Below are positions 10,444 to 18,199 of a stretch of DNA of 64,000 nucleotides, in pieces. A program made the translations under genes and the position numbers. Source of the DNA: an uncultured Eubacteriales bacterium (GTDB lineage: Bacteria; Bacillota; Clostridia; Lachnospirales; Lachnospiraceae); assembly GCA_900315305.1 (NCBI GenBank), contig OMYS01000014.1, positions 26,877 through 90,876 on the forward strand, written 5' to 3'. Every line of letters begins with the position of its first letter. The stretch's first letter is position 1. The notes beneath the pieces are model-generated. The model did no database searches and had not been told where the DNA came from. It worked only from the letters and a program-made list of their open reading frames with translations.

Positions 10444-10444
10444 T
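10416..10444 (+). promoter_or_regulatory. Promoter of glgA
   Basis: TCGACA at 10416-10421 and TATAAT at 10439-10444 with a 17-bp spacer. The -10 box overlaps the recN stop. A small inverted repeat (TTCAGCAT/ATGCTGAA) follows in the leader before the AGGTTTT region ahead of the ATG. Confidence 0.65.
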
Positions 10445-10502
10445 AAAAGCAGTATTTCAGCATAATCACCAATGCTGAATCATAAGCGCGGAGGTTTTTG
10501 TT

Positions 10503-11945
10503 ATGAAGAAGATTCTGTTTGTGGCTTCAGAAGGAGTTCCGTTTATAAAGACCGGCGGACTGGCGGATGTTGTCGGTTCACTGCCCAAGGCTCTTGACAA
10601 GCGCTATTTTGACTGCAGAGCCGTCCTTCCCTATTATTCCTGCATGGCGCAGAAATGGAAGGATATGCTTGAGTACAAGACAAACTTCTACATGGATTTC
10701 AACTGGAACAGCTGCTACGTCGGCATTTTCGAGTGCGAGTACGAGGGGATCAAGTTCTATTTCATTGATAATCAGGACTATTTCACCTGCGACAAGCCGT
10801 ATGCGGGTATGCCCTGGGACCTCGGGAAGTTTGCATTTTTCAGCAAGGCAGCGCTCTCGATTCTGCCTACCATCGATTTCCGTCCGGATGTCATCCACTG
10901 CCATGACTGGCAGACGGGACTGGTTCCGGTCTACCTGAATGCGGATTTCCAGAATAACGAATTTTACCGCGGCATCAAGACGGTCATGACGATTCACAAC
11001 CTGAAGTTCCAGGGTATCTGGGACATCAAGACAATCAAGAATATCGTCGGTCTGCCGGATTATTATTTCACACCGGACAAGCTGGAATATAAGAAGGACG
11101 CAAACCTGCTTAAGGGCGGCCTGGTCTACGCGGATGCAATTACGACGGTATCCAAGACCTATGCGGAGGAGATCAAGATGCCGTACTACGGCGAGGGCCT
11201 CGACGGTCTGATGCGCGCGAGAGCGCATGACTTGCGCGGTATTGTCAACGGCATTGACTACAAGACCTTTAATCCGGCTACGGATGAAGCGATCTACAAC
11301 AAATACGATGCGAGGACCTTCCGCAAAGAGAAGGTTAAGAACAAGACGGCTCTCCAGGCCGACCTCGGACTGACGGTTGATCCGGACACGATGCTGATCG
11401 GAATTGTCTCTCGTCTGACCGACCAGAAGGGCTTCGACCTGATCGCCTACGTCATGGACGAAATGTGCCAGGATGCCATCCAGTTTGCTGTTCTCGGAAC
11501 AGGAGACGAGAAATATGAGAATATGTTCCGCCATTTCGCATGGAAGTATCCGGGAAAGGTATCGGCCCAGATCTACTACAATGAGGCACTGTCTCACAAG
11601 ATCTACGCGGGCTCTGACGCCTTCCTGATGCCGTCCAAATTCGAGCCCTGCGGTCTGTCTCAGCTGATGTCGCTCCGGTACGGCACAATTCCGATAGTCC
11701 GTGAGACCGGCGGTCTGAAGGACACGGTTGAGCCTTACAATGAGTTCGAGGGAACCGGAACAGGCTTCTCGTTCCAGAACTACAATGCGCATGAGATGAT
11801 GGCGACTGTCCGCTATGCGGAGAAGGTGTACTACGACAACAGACGCGAGTGGAACAAGATGATCGACCGCGCGATGGCGGCGGATTTCTCCTGGGAGGCA
11901 TCCGCTCTGCAGTATCAGGAGCTCTATGACTGGCTGATCGGCTGA
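10503..11945 (+). CDS. glgA: Glycogen synthase (ADP-glucose dependent)
   Basis: GT5 glycosyltransferase extending glycogen from ADP-glucose. The nucleotide-sugar motif KTGGLADVVG is at residues 16-25; HCHDWQTGLVP and the C-terminal PSKFEPCGLSQL and ETGGLKDTV stretches are the GT-B active-site segments. Length 480 is typical. It is monocistronic here, with its own promoter and a terminator-like hairpin afterwards; the other glg genes are not in the window. Confidence 0.96.
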   Translation: MKKILFVASEGVPFIKTGGLADVVGSLPKALDKRYFDCRAVLPYYSCMAQKWKDMLEYKTNFYMDFNWNSCYVGIFECEYEGIKFYFIDNQDYFTCDKPYAGMPWDLGKFAFFSKAALSILPTIDFRPDVIHCHDWQTGLVPVYLNADFQNNEFYRGIKTVMTIHNLKFQGIWDIKTIKNIVGLPDYYFTPDKLEYKKDANLLKGGLVYADAITTVSKTYAEEIKMPYYGEGLDGLMRARAHDLRGIVNGIDYKTFNPATDEAIYNKYDARTFRKEKVKNKTALQADLGLTVDPDTMLIGIVSRLTDQKGFDLIAYVMDEMCQDAIQFAVLGTGDEKYENMFRHFAWKYPGKVSAQIYYNEALSHKIYAGSDAFLMPSKFEPCGLSQLMSLRYGTIPIVRETGGLKDTVEPYNEFEGTGTGFSFQNYNAHEMMATVRYAEKVYYDNRREWNKMIDRAMAADFSWEASALQYQELYDWLIG

Positions 11946-11975
11946 TGAGACCTGCAGTCTGACATATGATTTTAA

Positions 11976-12013
11976 CGAAGCTGATTCATTCCTTCGGGAA
12001 TGGACCAGCTTCG
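11976..12013 (+). terminator. Hairpin after glgA
   Basis: CGAAGCTG (11976-11983) pairs with CAGCTTCG (12006-12013); an inner stem ATTCC/GGAAT is closed by a TTCG tetraloop. The following tract is only weakly T-rich. Confidence 0.55.
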
Positions 12014-12113
12014 ATTCATCTTCGGGCAATGATAAGATTGTGCAATTTGTAATGCTTCAGCACTACTCAGAAAACTAAGCTTTCCGCCGACCTGTCCCCG
12101 GTGGAATTTCCTG

Positions 12114-12142
12114 TTGACAGAACACTTGTTTTATAGTAATCT
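12114..12142 (+). promoter_or_regulatory. Promoter of recA
   Basis: A perfect TTGACA at 12114-12119, with a weaker -10 candidate about 17 bp downstream (TAATCT, 12137-12142). The SOS box lies just downstream, where LexA would block transcription. Confidence 0.55.
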
Positions 12143-12153
12143 GTAAAGAGCAA

Positions 12154-12167
12154 CGAACGAACGTTCG
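12154..12167 (+). promoter_or_regulatory. SOS box (LexA operator) of recA
   Basis: CGAACGAACGTTCG matches the Gram-positive LexA consensus CGAACRNRYGTTYG at every position. It lies 21 bp before the recA start codon and just downstream of the promoter, so DNA-damage induction of recA is expected. Confidence 0.88.
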
Positions 12168-12188
12168 CGAAAAAGTGAGGAGAAAACA

Positions 12189-13280
12189 TTGGCAAAGAAG
12201 AATACAGAAGATCTGCAGAAGCTGCAGGGAGAGAAGGAGAAGGCCCTTGAGGCCGCAATCGGTCACATTGAGAAGGAGTTCGGCAAGGGCGCAGTCATGA
12301 AGCTTGGTGACGCGACCGCCAATATGAACATTGAGGCGGTGCCGACAGGCTCGCTGTCCCTCGACATCGCGCTCGGTGTCGGAGGAGTTCCGAAGGGAAG
12401 AATCATTGAGATCTACGGGCCGGAGTCAAGCGGAAAGACGACAGTCGCGCTCCACATGGTTGCGGAGGTTCAGAAGAGGGGCGGCATAGCGGGCTTTATC
12501 GACGCGGAGCACGCGCTCGATCCCGTCTACGCGAAGAATATCGGTGTCGATATCGACAACCTGTATATTTCCCAGCCGGATTCCGGCGAGCAGGCCCTCG
12601 AGATCTGTGAGACGATGGTCCGCTCGGGCGCGGTCGATATCATTGTCGTTGACTCTGTGGCGGCTCTGACGCCCCAGGCGGAAATTGACGGTGAGATGGG
12701 AGACTCCCACGTCGGTCTCCAGGCGAGACTGATGAGCCAGGCGCTCCGCAAGCTGACGTCGAGCGTGAGCAAGACCAAGTGCATCGTCATCTTTATCAAT
12801 CAGCTCCGTGAGAAGATCGGCGTCATGTTCGGCAATCCGGAGACGACGACAGGCGGCCGGGCGCTTAAATTCTACGCGTCTGTCCGCATGGACGTGAGAC
12901 GTGTGGAGACGCTGAAGGCCGGCGGCGAAGTAATCGGAAACCGCACGAGAATCAAGATTGTAAAGAACAAGGTGGCTCCGCCGTTCAAGGAAGCTCAGTT
13001 TGACATCATGTTCGGAAAGGGCATCTCGCGCTCCGGCGATATCCTCGATCTCGCTGTCGAGAATAATATCATCGACAAGAGCGGCGCATGGTTTGCATAC
13101 CATGATGAGAAGATCGGTCAGGGCCGTGAGAACGCGAAGGCGTATCTGGAGAGCCATCCTGACATCATGCAGGAGGTCGAGCAGCAGGTGCGCGGCGCGT
13201 ACGGCCTTCCGGTTGATGAGACCGTTCCGGCCCCGGCAAAGCAGGAGGAAGATGATCCTTCTCTTGTGACAGAGAGCTGA
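12189..13280 (+). CDS. recA: Recombinase RecA
   Basis: Strand-exchange ATPase and co-protease for LexA. Walker [10 protein letters not shown] is at residues 77-85 (Lys83); [26 protein letters not shown] and the DNA-binding loop region are all present; 363 residues with an acidic tail is normal. The start is TTG at 12189 behind a good GTGAGGAG ribosome site. recX starts one base after the stop, so the regulator is co-expressed. Confidence 0.98.
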   Translation: MAKKNTEDLQKLQGEKEKALEAAIGHIEKEFGKGAVMKLGDATANMNIEAVPTGSLSLDIALGVGGVPKGRIIEIYGPESSGKTTVALHMVAEVQKRGGIAGFIDAEHALDPVYAKNIGVDIDNLYISQPDSGEQALEICETMVRSGAVDIIVVDSVAALTPQAEIDGEMGDSHVGLQARLMSQALRKLTSSVSKTKCIVIFINQLREKIGVMFGNPETTTGGRALKFYASVRMDVRRVETLKAGGEVIGNRTRIKIVKNKVAPPFKEAQFDIMFGKGISRSGDILDLAVENNIIDKSGAWFAYHDEKIGQGRENAKAYLESHPDIMQEVEQQVRGAYGLPVDETVPAPAKQEEDDPSLVTES

Positions 13281-13281
13281 C

Positions 13282-14049
13282 ATGCGAAGTGAAGCTGAGA
13301 ATCCGGGAGAGGGGCAGAAGCCCGAGGTAAAAGCCGGGAAGCGGCCGGCCCTCTCCTGGGGGAAAGACATCAGTGAGCTGATGAAGACTGCTCATTTTCC
13401 GGATGAGGAGAGGCCGGAGCAGGGCGGAGAGAAGAATGATGCGGAGCGCTTTCCGAGGATACACCGGCATGAGAACGGCCGGACGGCCGGACGGCACACA
13501 GATCTGCCGTTATCCGAATCGGAGAATGCGGATGATGGCGGCAGCGATGCTGCTTCCCGGAGCGATACGGACGAGATCAGGCGCGCAAGACAGAAGGCCC
13601 TCGATCTTCTGACTGATATGGACCGGACGGAGGCGCAGCTCAGGGAGAAGCTTCGCAGAAAGGAGTTTTCTTCCGGAGCAGTGGATGATGCCATAGCCTA
13701 TGTGAAGCGGTTCGGCTATATCAATGACACGCATTATGCGGACCATTACCTGGAGGTCTATCGCGATAGGAAGAGCAGGCGGAGAATTCTGTATGACCTG
13801 CAGAAGAAGGGGCTTTCAAAGGAGGTTATTGACGGCGCCTTCGAGAAGGCAGGCTGGTATGATGAGCGGCCCCTCATCCGGGAGCTGGCTGAGAAGAAGG
13901 CGAAAACACTGGACCTCGGCGATCCGAAGGACTTACGAAGGCTTGCGTCTTATCTCGGGAGACTCGGCTTCTCCGGACAGGATATCTATGCTGTGCTGGA
14001 TGAGATGCGACGGGAGGATCACAGTTCACACGCTATCAGACCTTGGTAA
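13282..14049 (+). CDS. recX: RecA regulator RecX with N-terminal extension
   Basis: The RecX core of three-helix repeats runs from about residue 94 (RRARQKALDLL, AQLREKLRRKEF, VKRFGYINDTHYADHYL, RRRILYDLQKKGLSKEVID). RecX restrains RecA filaments. The first 90 residues are hydrophilic, low-complexity and unlike the family; an internal start is possible but none has a clearly better ribosome site. The last eight codons (SSHAIRPW) and the TAA come from dispersed repeat A, which begins at about 14021, so the native C-terminus seems to have been replaced by repeat sequence. Confidence 0.88.
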   Translation: MRSEAENPGEGQKPEVKAGKRPALSWGKDISELMKTAHFPDEERPEQGGEKNDAERFPRIHRHENGRTAGRHTDLPLSESENADDGGSDAASRSDTDEIRRARQKALDLLTDMDRTEAQLREKLRRKEFSSGAVDDAIAYVKRFGYINDTHYADHYLEVYRDRKSRRRILYDLQKKGLSKEVIDGAFEKAGWYDERPLIRELAEKKAKTLDLGDPKDLRRLASYLGRLGFSGQDIYAVLDEMRREDHSSHAIRPW

Positions 14050-14152
14050 GCGATCAGCGATATCAGGAGCGGTGAGGGCGTTATACGGAGGAGTCCGAAG
14101 ATCACCCCGAGGAGCTGTAAGCGACGAGGGGAAGCTGAGGAGGACGGAGTCT
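14021..14152 (+). repeat. Dispersed repeat A, copy 1 (truncated, overlaps recX 3' end)
   Basis: From ACAGTTCAC at 14021 this stretch matches copy 2 (16126-16323) almost base for base through TCAGCGATATCAGG, GGGCGTTATACGGAGG and GGAGGACGGAGTCT. The right terminal repeat is missing. A central hairpin region differs from copy 2. It covers the first half of the recX-rny gap; the rest (14153-14280) holds only the leader of rny and no clear promoter. Confidence 0.8.
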
Positions 14153-14280
14153 ACACGGGCGGGAAGAGAGTGAGCGGCAGCATGGAATGTTGCCTTGACA
14201 GTTCTGCCGAAAACCGATATAGTTAAGAAGTTGTATATTGTGTAAAATTGTACAATGAAAACTAAATAAGGAGGTGCTCC

Positions 14281-15861
14281 ATGATCGCAGTAATAATTGT
14301 GCTCGTGGTCCTCTTAGCTGTCTCTCTTCCTCTCACCTGGAAGCTTGCAATTGCGAAGAAAAATAAAGAAGATGAAGAACTGCTGAATTCCAAAAAGAAT
14401 CAGGCGCAGCACTACATCGATAACGCAATCGCCGAAGGGAACAGACAGAAACAGGAAAAGATTGCCGAAGGGCAGAGAAAGGCTGATGACATTGTTCTGA
14501 AAGCGAGAGAAAAGGCACTCGCGGCAAGAAACAGTGTCGAGGATGAAGTCAAGGAGAGACGGGCGGAGATTTCCAAGCAGGAACGGCGCGTGCAGTCCAA
14601 GGAAGATACACTGGACCGCAAGACCGAGGCGATGGAAAGACGCGAGGCGGACTACACTGCAAAAGAGGCGGAGCTGAAAAAGAAGCAGAAGAAGATTGAT
14701 CTGCTCCATGATCAGCAGGTTGAAGAGCTGGAACGGATTTCCGGAATGACATCCGAGGAGGCTAAGCAGACACTTCTCAAGTCCGTACAGGACGATGTGA
14801 AGATCGATGTTGCCAAGATGTACCGGGAGCTTGTTGAGCAGGCAAAGAATGATGCTGACAAGAAGGCGAGAGAGATCGTCGTCAATTCGATTCAGCGCTG
14901 TGCCGTTGATCATGTCGCGGAGTCAACGATTTCTGTCGTTCAGCTTCCGAACGATGAGATGAAGGGACGCATTATCGGCCGTGAGGGCAGAAACATCCGG
15001 ACGCTCGAAACGCTGACAGGTGTAGACCTGATCATCGACGATACGCCGGAGGCAGTTGTTCTGTCTGCCTTTGATCCGATTCGCAGAGAGGTAGCCAGAA
15101 TTGCTCTTGAGAAGCTGATTGTCGATGGACGAATTCATCCGGCGAGAATCGAGGAGATGGTTGAGAAGGCGAAGAAGGAGGTCGAGACACAGATCCGTGA
15201 GGATGGTGAGCAGGCCGCGTTCGAAGTCGGAGTTCACAACCTGCATCCGGAACTGATTAAGCTTCTCGGAAGAATGAAGTTCCGTACGTCGTATGGACAG
15301 AATGCATTGAAGCATTCCGTTGAGGTCGCTGAGCTCGCCGGTCTTATGGCGGGTGAATGCGGATGCGATGTCAGAATGGCCAAGCGGGCCGGTCTTCTTC
15401 ATGATATCGGCAAGTCGATCGATCATGAGGTGGAAGGATCTCATGTTCAGATCGGTGCAGATCTCTGCAGGAAGTACAAGGAGAGTCCGATTGTCATCAA
15501 TACCGTTGAGAGCCATCACGGGGATGTGGAGCCGACGTCACTGATTGCGTGCCTGGTACAGGCAGCTGACGCAATTTCAGCATCTCGCCCGGGAGCCCGC
15601 CGCGAGACACTGGATAATTACACGAACCGCCTGAAGCAGCTTGAGGATATTGCAGGAAGCTTCAAGGGCGTGGACAAGTGTTTTGCGATTCAGGCCGGCC
15701 GCGAAGTTCGGGTTATGGTTATACCGGAACAGGTCAGCGACGCCAACATGGTGCTTCTCGCACGGGACATTGCCAAGAGAATTGAGGATGAGCTCGAGTA
15801 TCCGGGCCAGATCAAGGTCAATGTGATCCGGGAGAGCAGAGCAACCGATTACGCGAAGTGA
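14281..15861 (+). CDS. rny: Ribonuclease Y
   Basis: Membrane-anchored endoribonuclease that starts bulk mRNA decay in Firmicutes. One N-terminal membrane segment (about residues 2-20) is followed by a long charged coiled coil (to about 200), a KH RNA-binding domain ([17 protein letters not shown]) and an HD phosphohydrolase domain with His374-Asp375 in [12 protein letters not shown]. Length 526 is standard. AAGGAGG lies just upstream of the ATG and a strong terminator follows. Confidence 0.97.
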   Translation: MIAVIIVLVVLLAVSLPLTWKLAIAKKNKEDEELLNSKKNQAQHYIDNAIAEGNRQKQEKIAEGQRKADDIVLKAREKALAARNSVEDEVKERRAEISKQERRVQSKEDTLDRKTEAMERREADYTAKEAELKKKQKKIDLLHDQQVEELERISGMTSEEAKQTLLKSVQDDVKIDVAKMYRELVEQAKNDADKKAREIVVNSIQRCAVDHVAESTISVVQLPNDEMKGRIIGREGRNIRTLETLTGVDLIIDDTPEAVVLSAFDPIRREVARIALEKLIVDGRIHPARIEEMVEKAKKEVETQIREDGEQAAFEVGVHNLHPELIKLLGRMKFRTSYGQNALKHSVEVAELAGLMAGECGCDVRMAKRAGLLHDIGKSIDHEVEGSHVQIGADLCRKYKESPIVINTVESHHGDVEPTSLIACLVQAADAISASRPGARRETLDNYTNRLKQLEDIAGSFKGVDKCFAIQAGREVRVMVIPEQVSDANMVLLARDIAKRIEDELEYPGQIKVNVIRESRATDYAK

Positions 15862-15870
15862 TATCAGACG

Positions 15871-15912
15871 AAGCCGCAGAAACATGGTTTTTCATGTTTC
15901 TGCGGCTTTTTT
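15871..15912 (+). terminator. Rho-independent terminator of rny
   Basis: A perfect 16-bp stem (15871-15886 with 15893-15908) with a T-rich loop is followed by a T run to 15912. Confidence 0.92.
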
Positions 15913-16095
15913 AGTGTATAAGTCCCGGTCACAGTGCACAGGCCGCGGCGTGCTTGCACGCCGGCGGATCAGTGCACTAGCGACGACAACAGGTATGAGC
16001 ATGGAATGACGCGTAAGCGGCATGGAAATGCGAATACCTGTAGGATTGCAGGAGCTGCGAAGCAGCGGAGCAATCCGCAGGGACTTATACACTAA
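15911..16095. repeat. Dispersed repeat B, complete copy with terminal inverted repeats
   Basis: Bounded by TTAGTGTATAAGTCCC (15911-15926) and its exact complement ending at 16095. The interior holds a GC-rich hairpin (CCGCGGCGTGC/GCACGCCGGCGG) and no protein-coding frame of note. A fragment of the left end recurs at 40826-40850. The left end overlaps the rny terminator T run. Together with repeat A copy 2 it fills most of the 565-bp gap between rny and the rrf2-family gene. Confidence 0.75.
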
Positions 16096-16125
16096 AGTCG
16101 TCCCGGTCGCAGTGCAATGGGCACT

Positions 16126-16323
16126 GTTACAGTTCACATGCCACCAGACCTCGGTGAACGGTCAGCGATATCAGGAGCGGTGAGGGCGTTATACGGAGGA
16201 GTCCGAAGATCACCCTTCGCCGCTGCGTCAGCGGCGAAGGGAAGCTGAGGAGGACGGAGTCTGCCCGATACCGCCCTGATATTCGCGACCGCATGCGACT
16301 TTGGATGGCGTGTGAACTGTAAC
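16126..16323. repeat. Dispersed repeat A, copy 2 (full length)
   Basis: About 198 bp bounded by imperfect inverted repeats: GTTACAGTTCACATGCCA at the left and TGGCGTGTGAACTGTAAC at the right. An internal hairpin TTCGCCGCTG/CAGCGGCGAA lies near the middle. No coding frame of note. This is the reference copy for A copies at 14021, 28393 and 59203. Confidence 0.85.
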
Positions 16324-16346
16324 AACAGGTGTGAGCATATGGATGT

Positions 16347-16375
16347 TTGACATTGTTTCAGTTCCGTGGTACTCT
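16347..16375 (+). promoter_or_regulatory. Promoter of the iscR-like/iscS operon
   Basis: TTGACA at 16347-16352 and TACTCT at 16370-16375, 17 bp apart, 52 bp before the start codon. Confidence 0.6.
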
Positions 16376-16390
16376 CTCAGAAAGAAAATG

Positions 16391-16405
16391 TACTAAAACA
16401 GTCGG
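16391..16405 (+). promoter_or_regulatory. Putative IscR/Rrf2 operator
   Basis: TACTAAAACAGTCGG fits the IscR-type half pattern (ACT-R-WWW-Y-AGTC-RR) and lies between the promoter and the start of the Rrf2-family gene, where autorepression would be expected. Inference from motif and position only. Confidence 0.45.
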
Positions 16406-16426
16406 ACTTTTTTAGAAAGGATCTGC

Positions 16427-16888
16427 ATGAAATTATCGACGAAGGGAAGATATGGCCTGCGGGCTATGCTTGATCTTGCCATTAACAGCGAAAATGAAGA
16501 TGCTGTCTGCATCCAGAGCATTTCTGAGAGGCAGAATATATCCGAGAGCTATCTGGAGCAGCTGGTCAGGAAACTGAGAACAGCCGGACTTGTAAAGAGT
16601 GTGCGCGGAGCCGGAGGAGGATACCGCCTGGCAAAGCCTGCTGATCAGATCTCTGTCGGAGACGTCCTGCGCGCCCTTGAGGGAAGCATTGAGGCTGTCA
16701 CCTGCGGTGCGCCGGGAGAAGACGGACACTGTGAGCAGATGGATGTCTGCGTCACGAGGCTTGTGTGGGACCGGGTTAACAAGGCGATTGAGGAGTCGGT
16801 TGACTCGATCATGCTAAGCCAGCTCGTGGAGGAGAGCCGACGGAAGAATTCCGCGGCCCAGATGGACACAAAGGAGTGTGTCAATTGA
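16427..16888 (+). CDS. Rrf2-family regulator, IscR-like iron-sulfur sensor
   Basis: A 153-residue Rrf2 protein: N-terminal winged helix (MKLSTKGRYGLRAMLDLA, SYLEQLVRKLRTAGLVKSVRG) and a three-cysteine cluster, Cys93, Cys102 and Cys108, spaced as in [2Fe-2S]-binding IscR proteins. It overlaps iscS, so it is probably an autoregulated repressor of cluster assembly. CymR, the cysteine-metabolism relative, usually lacks these cysteines, which favours the IscR role. Confidence 0.88.
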   Translation: MKLSTKGRYGLRAMLDLAINSENEDAVCIQSISERQNISESYLEQLVRKLRTAGLVKSVRGAGGGYRLAKPADQISVGDVLRALEGSIEAVTCGAPGEDGHCEQMDVCVTRLVWDRVNKAIEESVDSIMLSQLVEESRRKNSAAQMDTKECVN

Positions 16889-18015
16889 TTTACCTTGACA
16901 ATGCGGCGACAACGCGCCCGGAGGAGAGTGTTGTGCGCGTCATGGAGGAAAGCTTAAGAGACGAGTACGGAAATCCATCCTCCGTCTATCGGGCGGGAGC
17001 CGCGGCGAGAAGCCTCGTCGACCGCTCAAGAGACGCCGTCGCGCGCCTCGCCGGGGCGTTAAGTGATGAAATCTATTTTACATCGGGCGGAAGCGAGGCT
17101 GACAACTGGGCGCTTACAGCGGCATACGAGGCATCTGGAAATCCGCACGCGCATATCATCACGACGGCAATTGAGCACCACGCGGTCCTTCGAACCTGCG
17201 ATTATCTGAAGAAGCGGGGCGCGGAGCTCACGATTCTCGAGCCGGATTCTGAGGGCAGGATCTCTGCGGAGAGTGTGGAGCGTGCCATAAGGCCTGAGAC
17301 TGTGCTCATTTCCGTGATGACTGCCAATAATGAAATCGGGACGATCGAGCCCGTCGGAGAGATCGGGGACGTGGCGCGCCGGCACGGGATTCTGTTTCAC
17401 ACGGATGCGGTCCAGGCATTCGGCCATATCCCTGTCGATGTCCGGAAAATGAACATCGACATGATGAGCGTATCTGCCCATAAATTCGGCGGACCGAAGG
17501 GCGTGGGCATGCTGTTTATTCGCAGGGGCGTCAGAATCGGGAGCTTCATCCGCGGGGGAGCGCAGGAGCGCGGACGCCGCGCCGGAACGGAAAATGTTCC
17601 GGGCATCGCAGGCTTTGGCGAGGCCGCCGGCCTTGCATGTTCGGGCATGGAGAAGTATGCCTCGGAGGAAAAGGAACTCCGCGACTATGGAATCGGCCTG
17701 ATTCACAGCCTGATTCCGGATGCGGAGATCAATGGCGATCTTACGGAGCGGCTGCCCGGAAATATCAGCGTGACCATTCCCGGCATGGACGGCGCTCTTG
17801 CCGTGATGATGATGGACAGGAGAGGAATTGCCGTGTCGAGCGGCTCGGCCTGCTCCTCCGGCTCGACGGACCCGTCCCATGTCATGAAGGCGATCGGCCG
17901 CTCTGACCGCCAGGCACTCGGAACGGTCCGGATTTCTCTGTCGCATCATAACACAAGGGAAGAAATCGAGACTGCGGTGAAAATTCTTGCAGATGTGGCG
18001 GATACTCTCCGATAA
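16885..18015 (+). CDS. iscS: Cysteine desulfurase (NifS/IscS type)
   Basis: PLP enzyme taking sulfur from cysteine for Fe-S clusters and tRNA thiolation. YLDNAATTRPEE opens the protein; PLP Lys200 is in SAHKFGGPKG; the catalytic Cys323 is in SGSACSSGSTDPSHV. The TTG at 16885 is chosen because AAGGAG (16871-16876) is 8 bp upstream of it, while the GTG at 16876 overlaps that ribosome site. The start overlaps the regulator stop (TTGA). 376 residues. In many Clostridia nifU/iscU follows; here it does not. Confidence 0.94.
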   Translation: MIYLDNAATTRPEESVVRVMEESLRDEYGNPSSVYRAGAAARSLVDRSRDAVARLAGALSDEIYFTSGGSEADNWALTAAYEASGNPHAHIITTAIEHHAVLRTCDYLKKRGAELTILEPDSEGRISAESVERAIRPETVLISVMTANNEIGTIEPVGEIGDVARRHGILFHTDAVQAFGHIPVDVRKMNIDMMSVSAHKFGGPKGVGMLFIRRGVRIGSFIRGGAQERGRRAGTENVPGIAGFGEAAGLACSGMEKYASEEKELRDYGIGLIHSLIPDAEINGDLTERLPGNISVTIPGMDGALAVMMMDRRGIAVSSGSACSSGSTDPSHVMKAIGRSDRQALGTVRISLSHHNTREEIETAVKILADVADTLR

Positions 18016-18039
18016 GAGCGGCTGAAAAGCTGCTTTAAC

Positions 18040-18127
18040 ATGCCGTGAGCAAGAAGCCCCACCTCTACAGGTGGCGGGGAAAAATTACGGCATACACGAT
18101 ATTCCCTTGACGGGATGAACGTATGCC
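18040..18127 (+). other. Hairpin-rich stretch between iscS and mnmA (possible IS200/IS605 end remnant)
   Basis: ATGCCGT (18040-18046) can pair with ACGGCAT (18087-18093) around an inner CCCCACCT/AGGTGG stem (18057-18079). Part of the same strand, GGCATAC (18089-18095), can instead pair with GTATGCC (18121-18127). GTGAGCAAGAAGCCCCACC resembles right-end hairpins of IS200/IS605 elements. No transposase gene is nearby. Confidence 0.4.
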
Positions 18128-18199
18128 GGGAAGAATAGAAGACTTGTACTGAGAAAAGGCAATGAGCGCTTTTTTGCGCTGTCTACAGGAGTGTGATCT

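Noticed and set aside
12067..12266. Minus-strand small genes across the recA promoter
   Set aside because: They overlap the promoter, SOS box and recA start, lack ribosome sites and have no recognisable product.
18040..18127. Functional insertion sequence
   Set aside because: Only an end-like hairpin is seen; there is no tnpA or tnpB and no second end.
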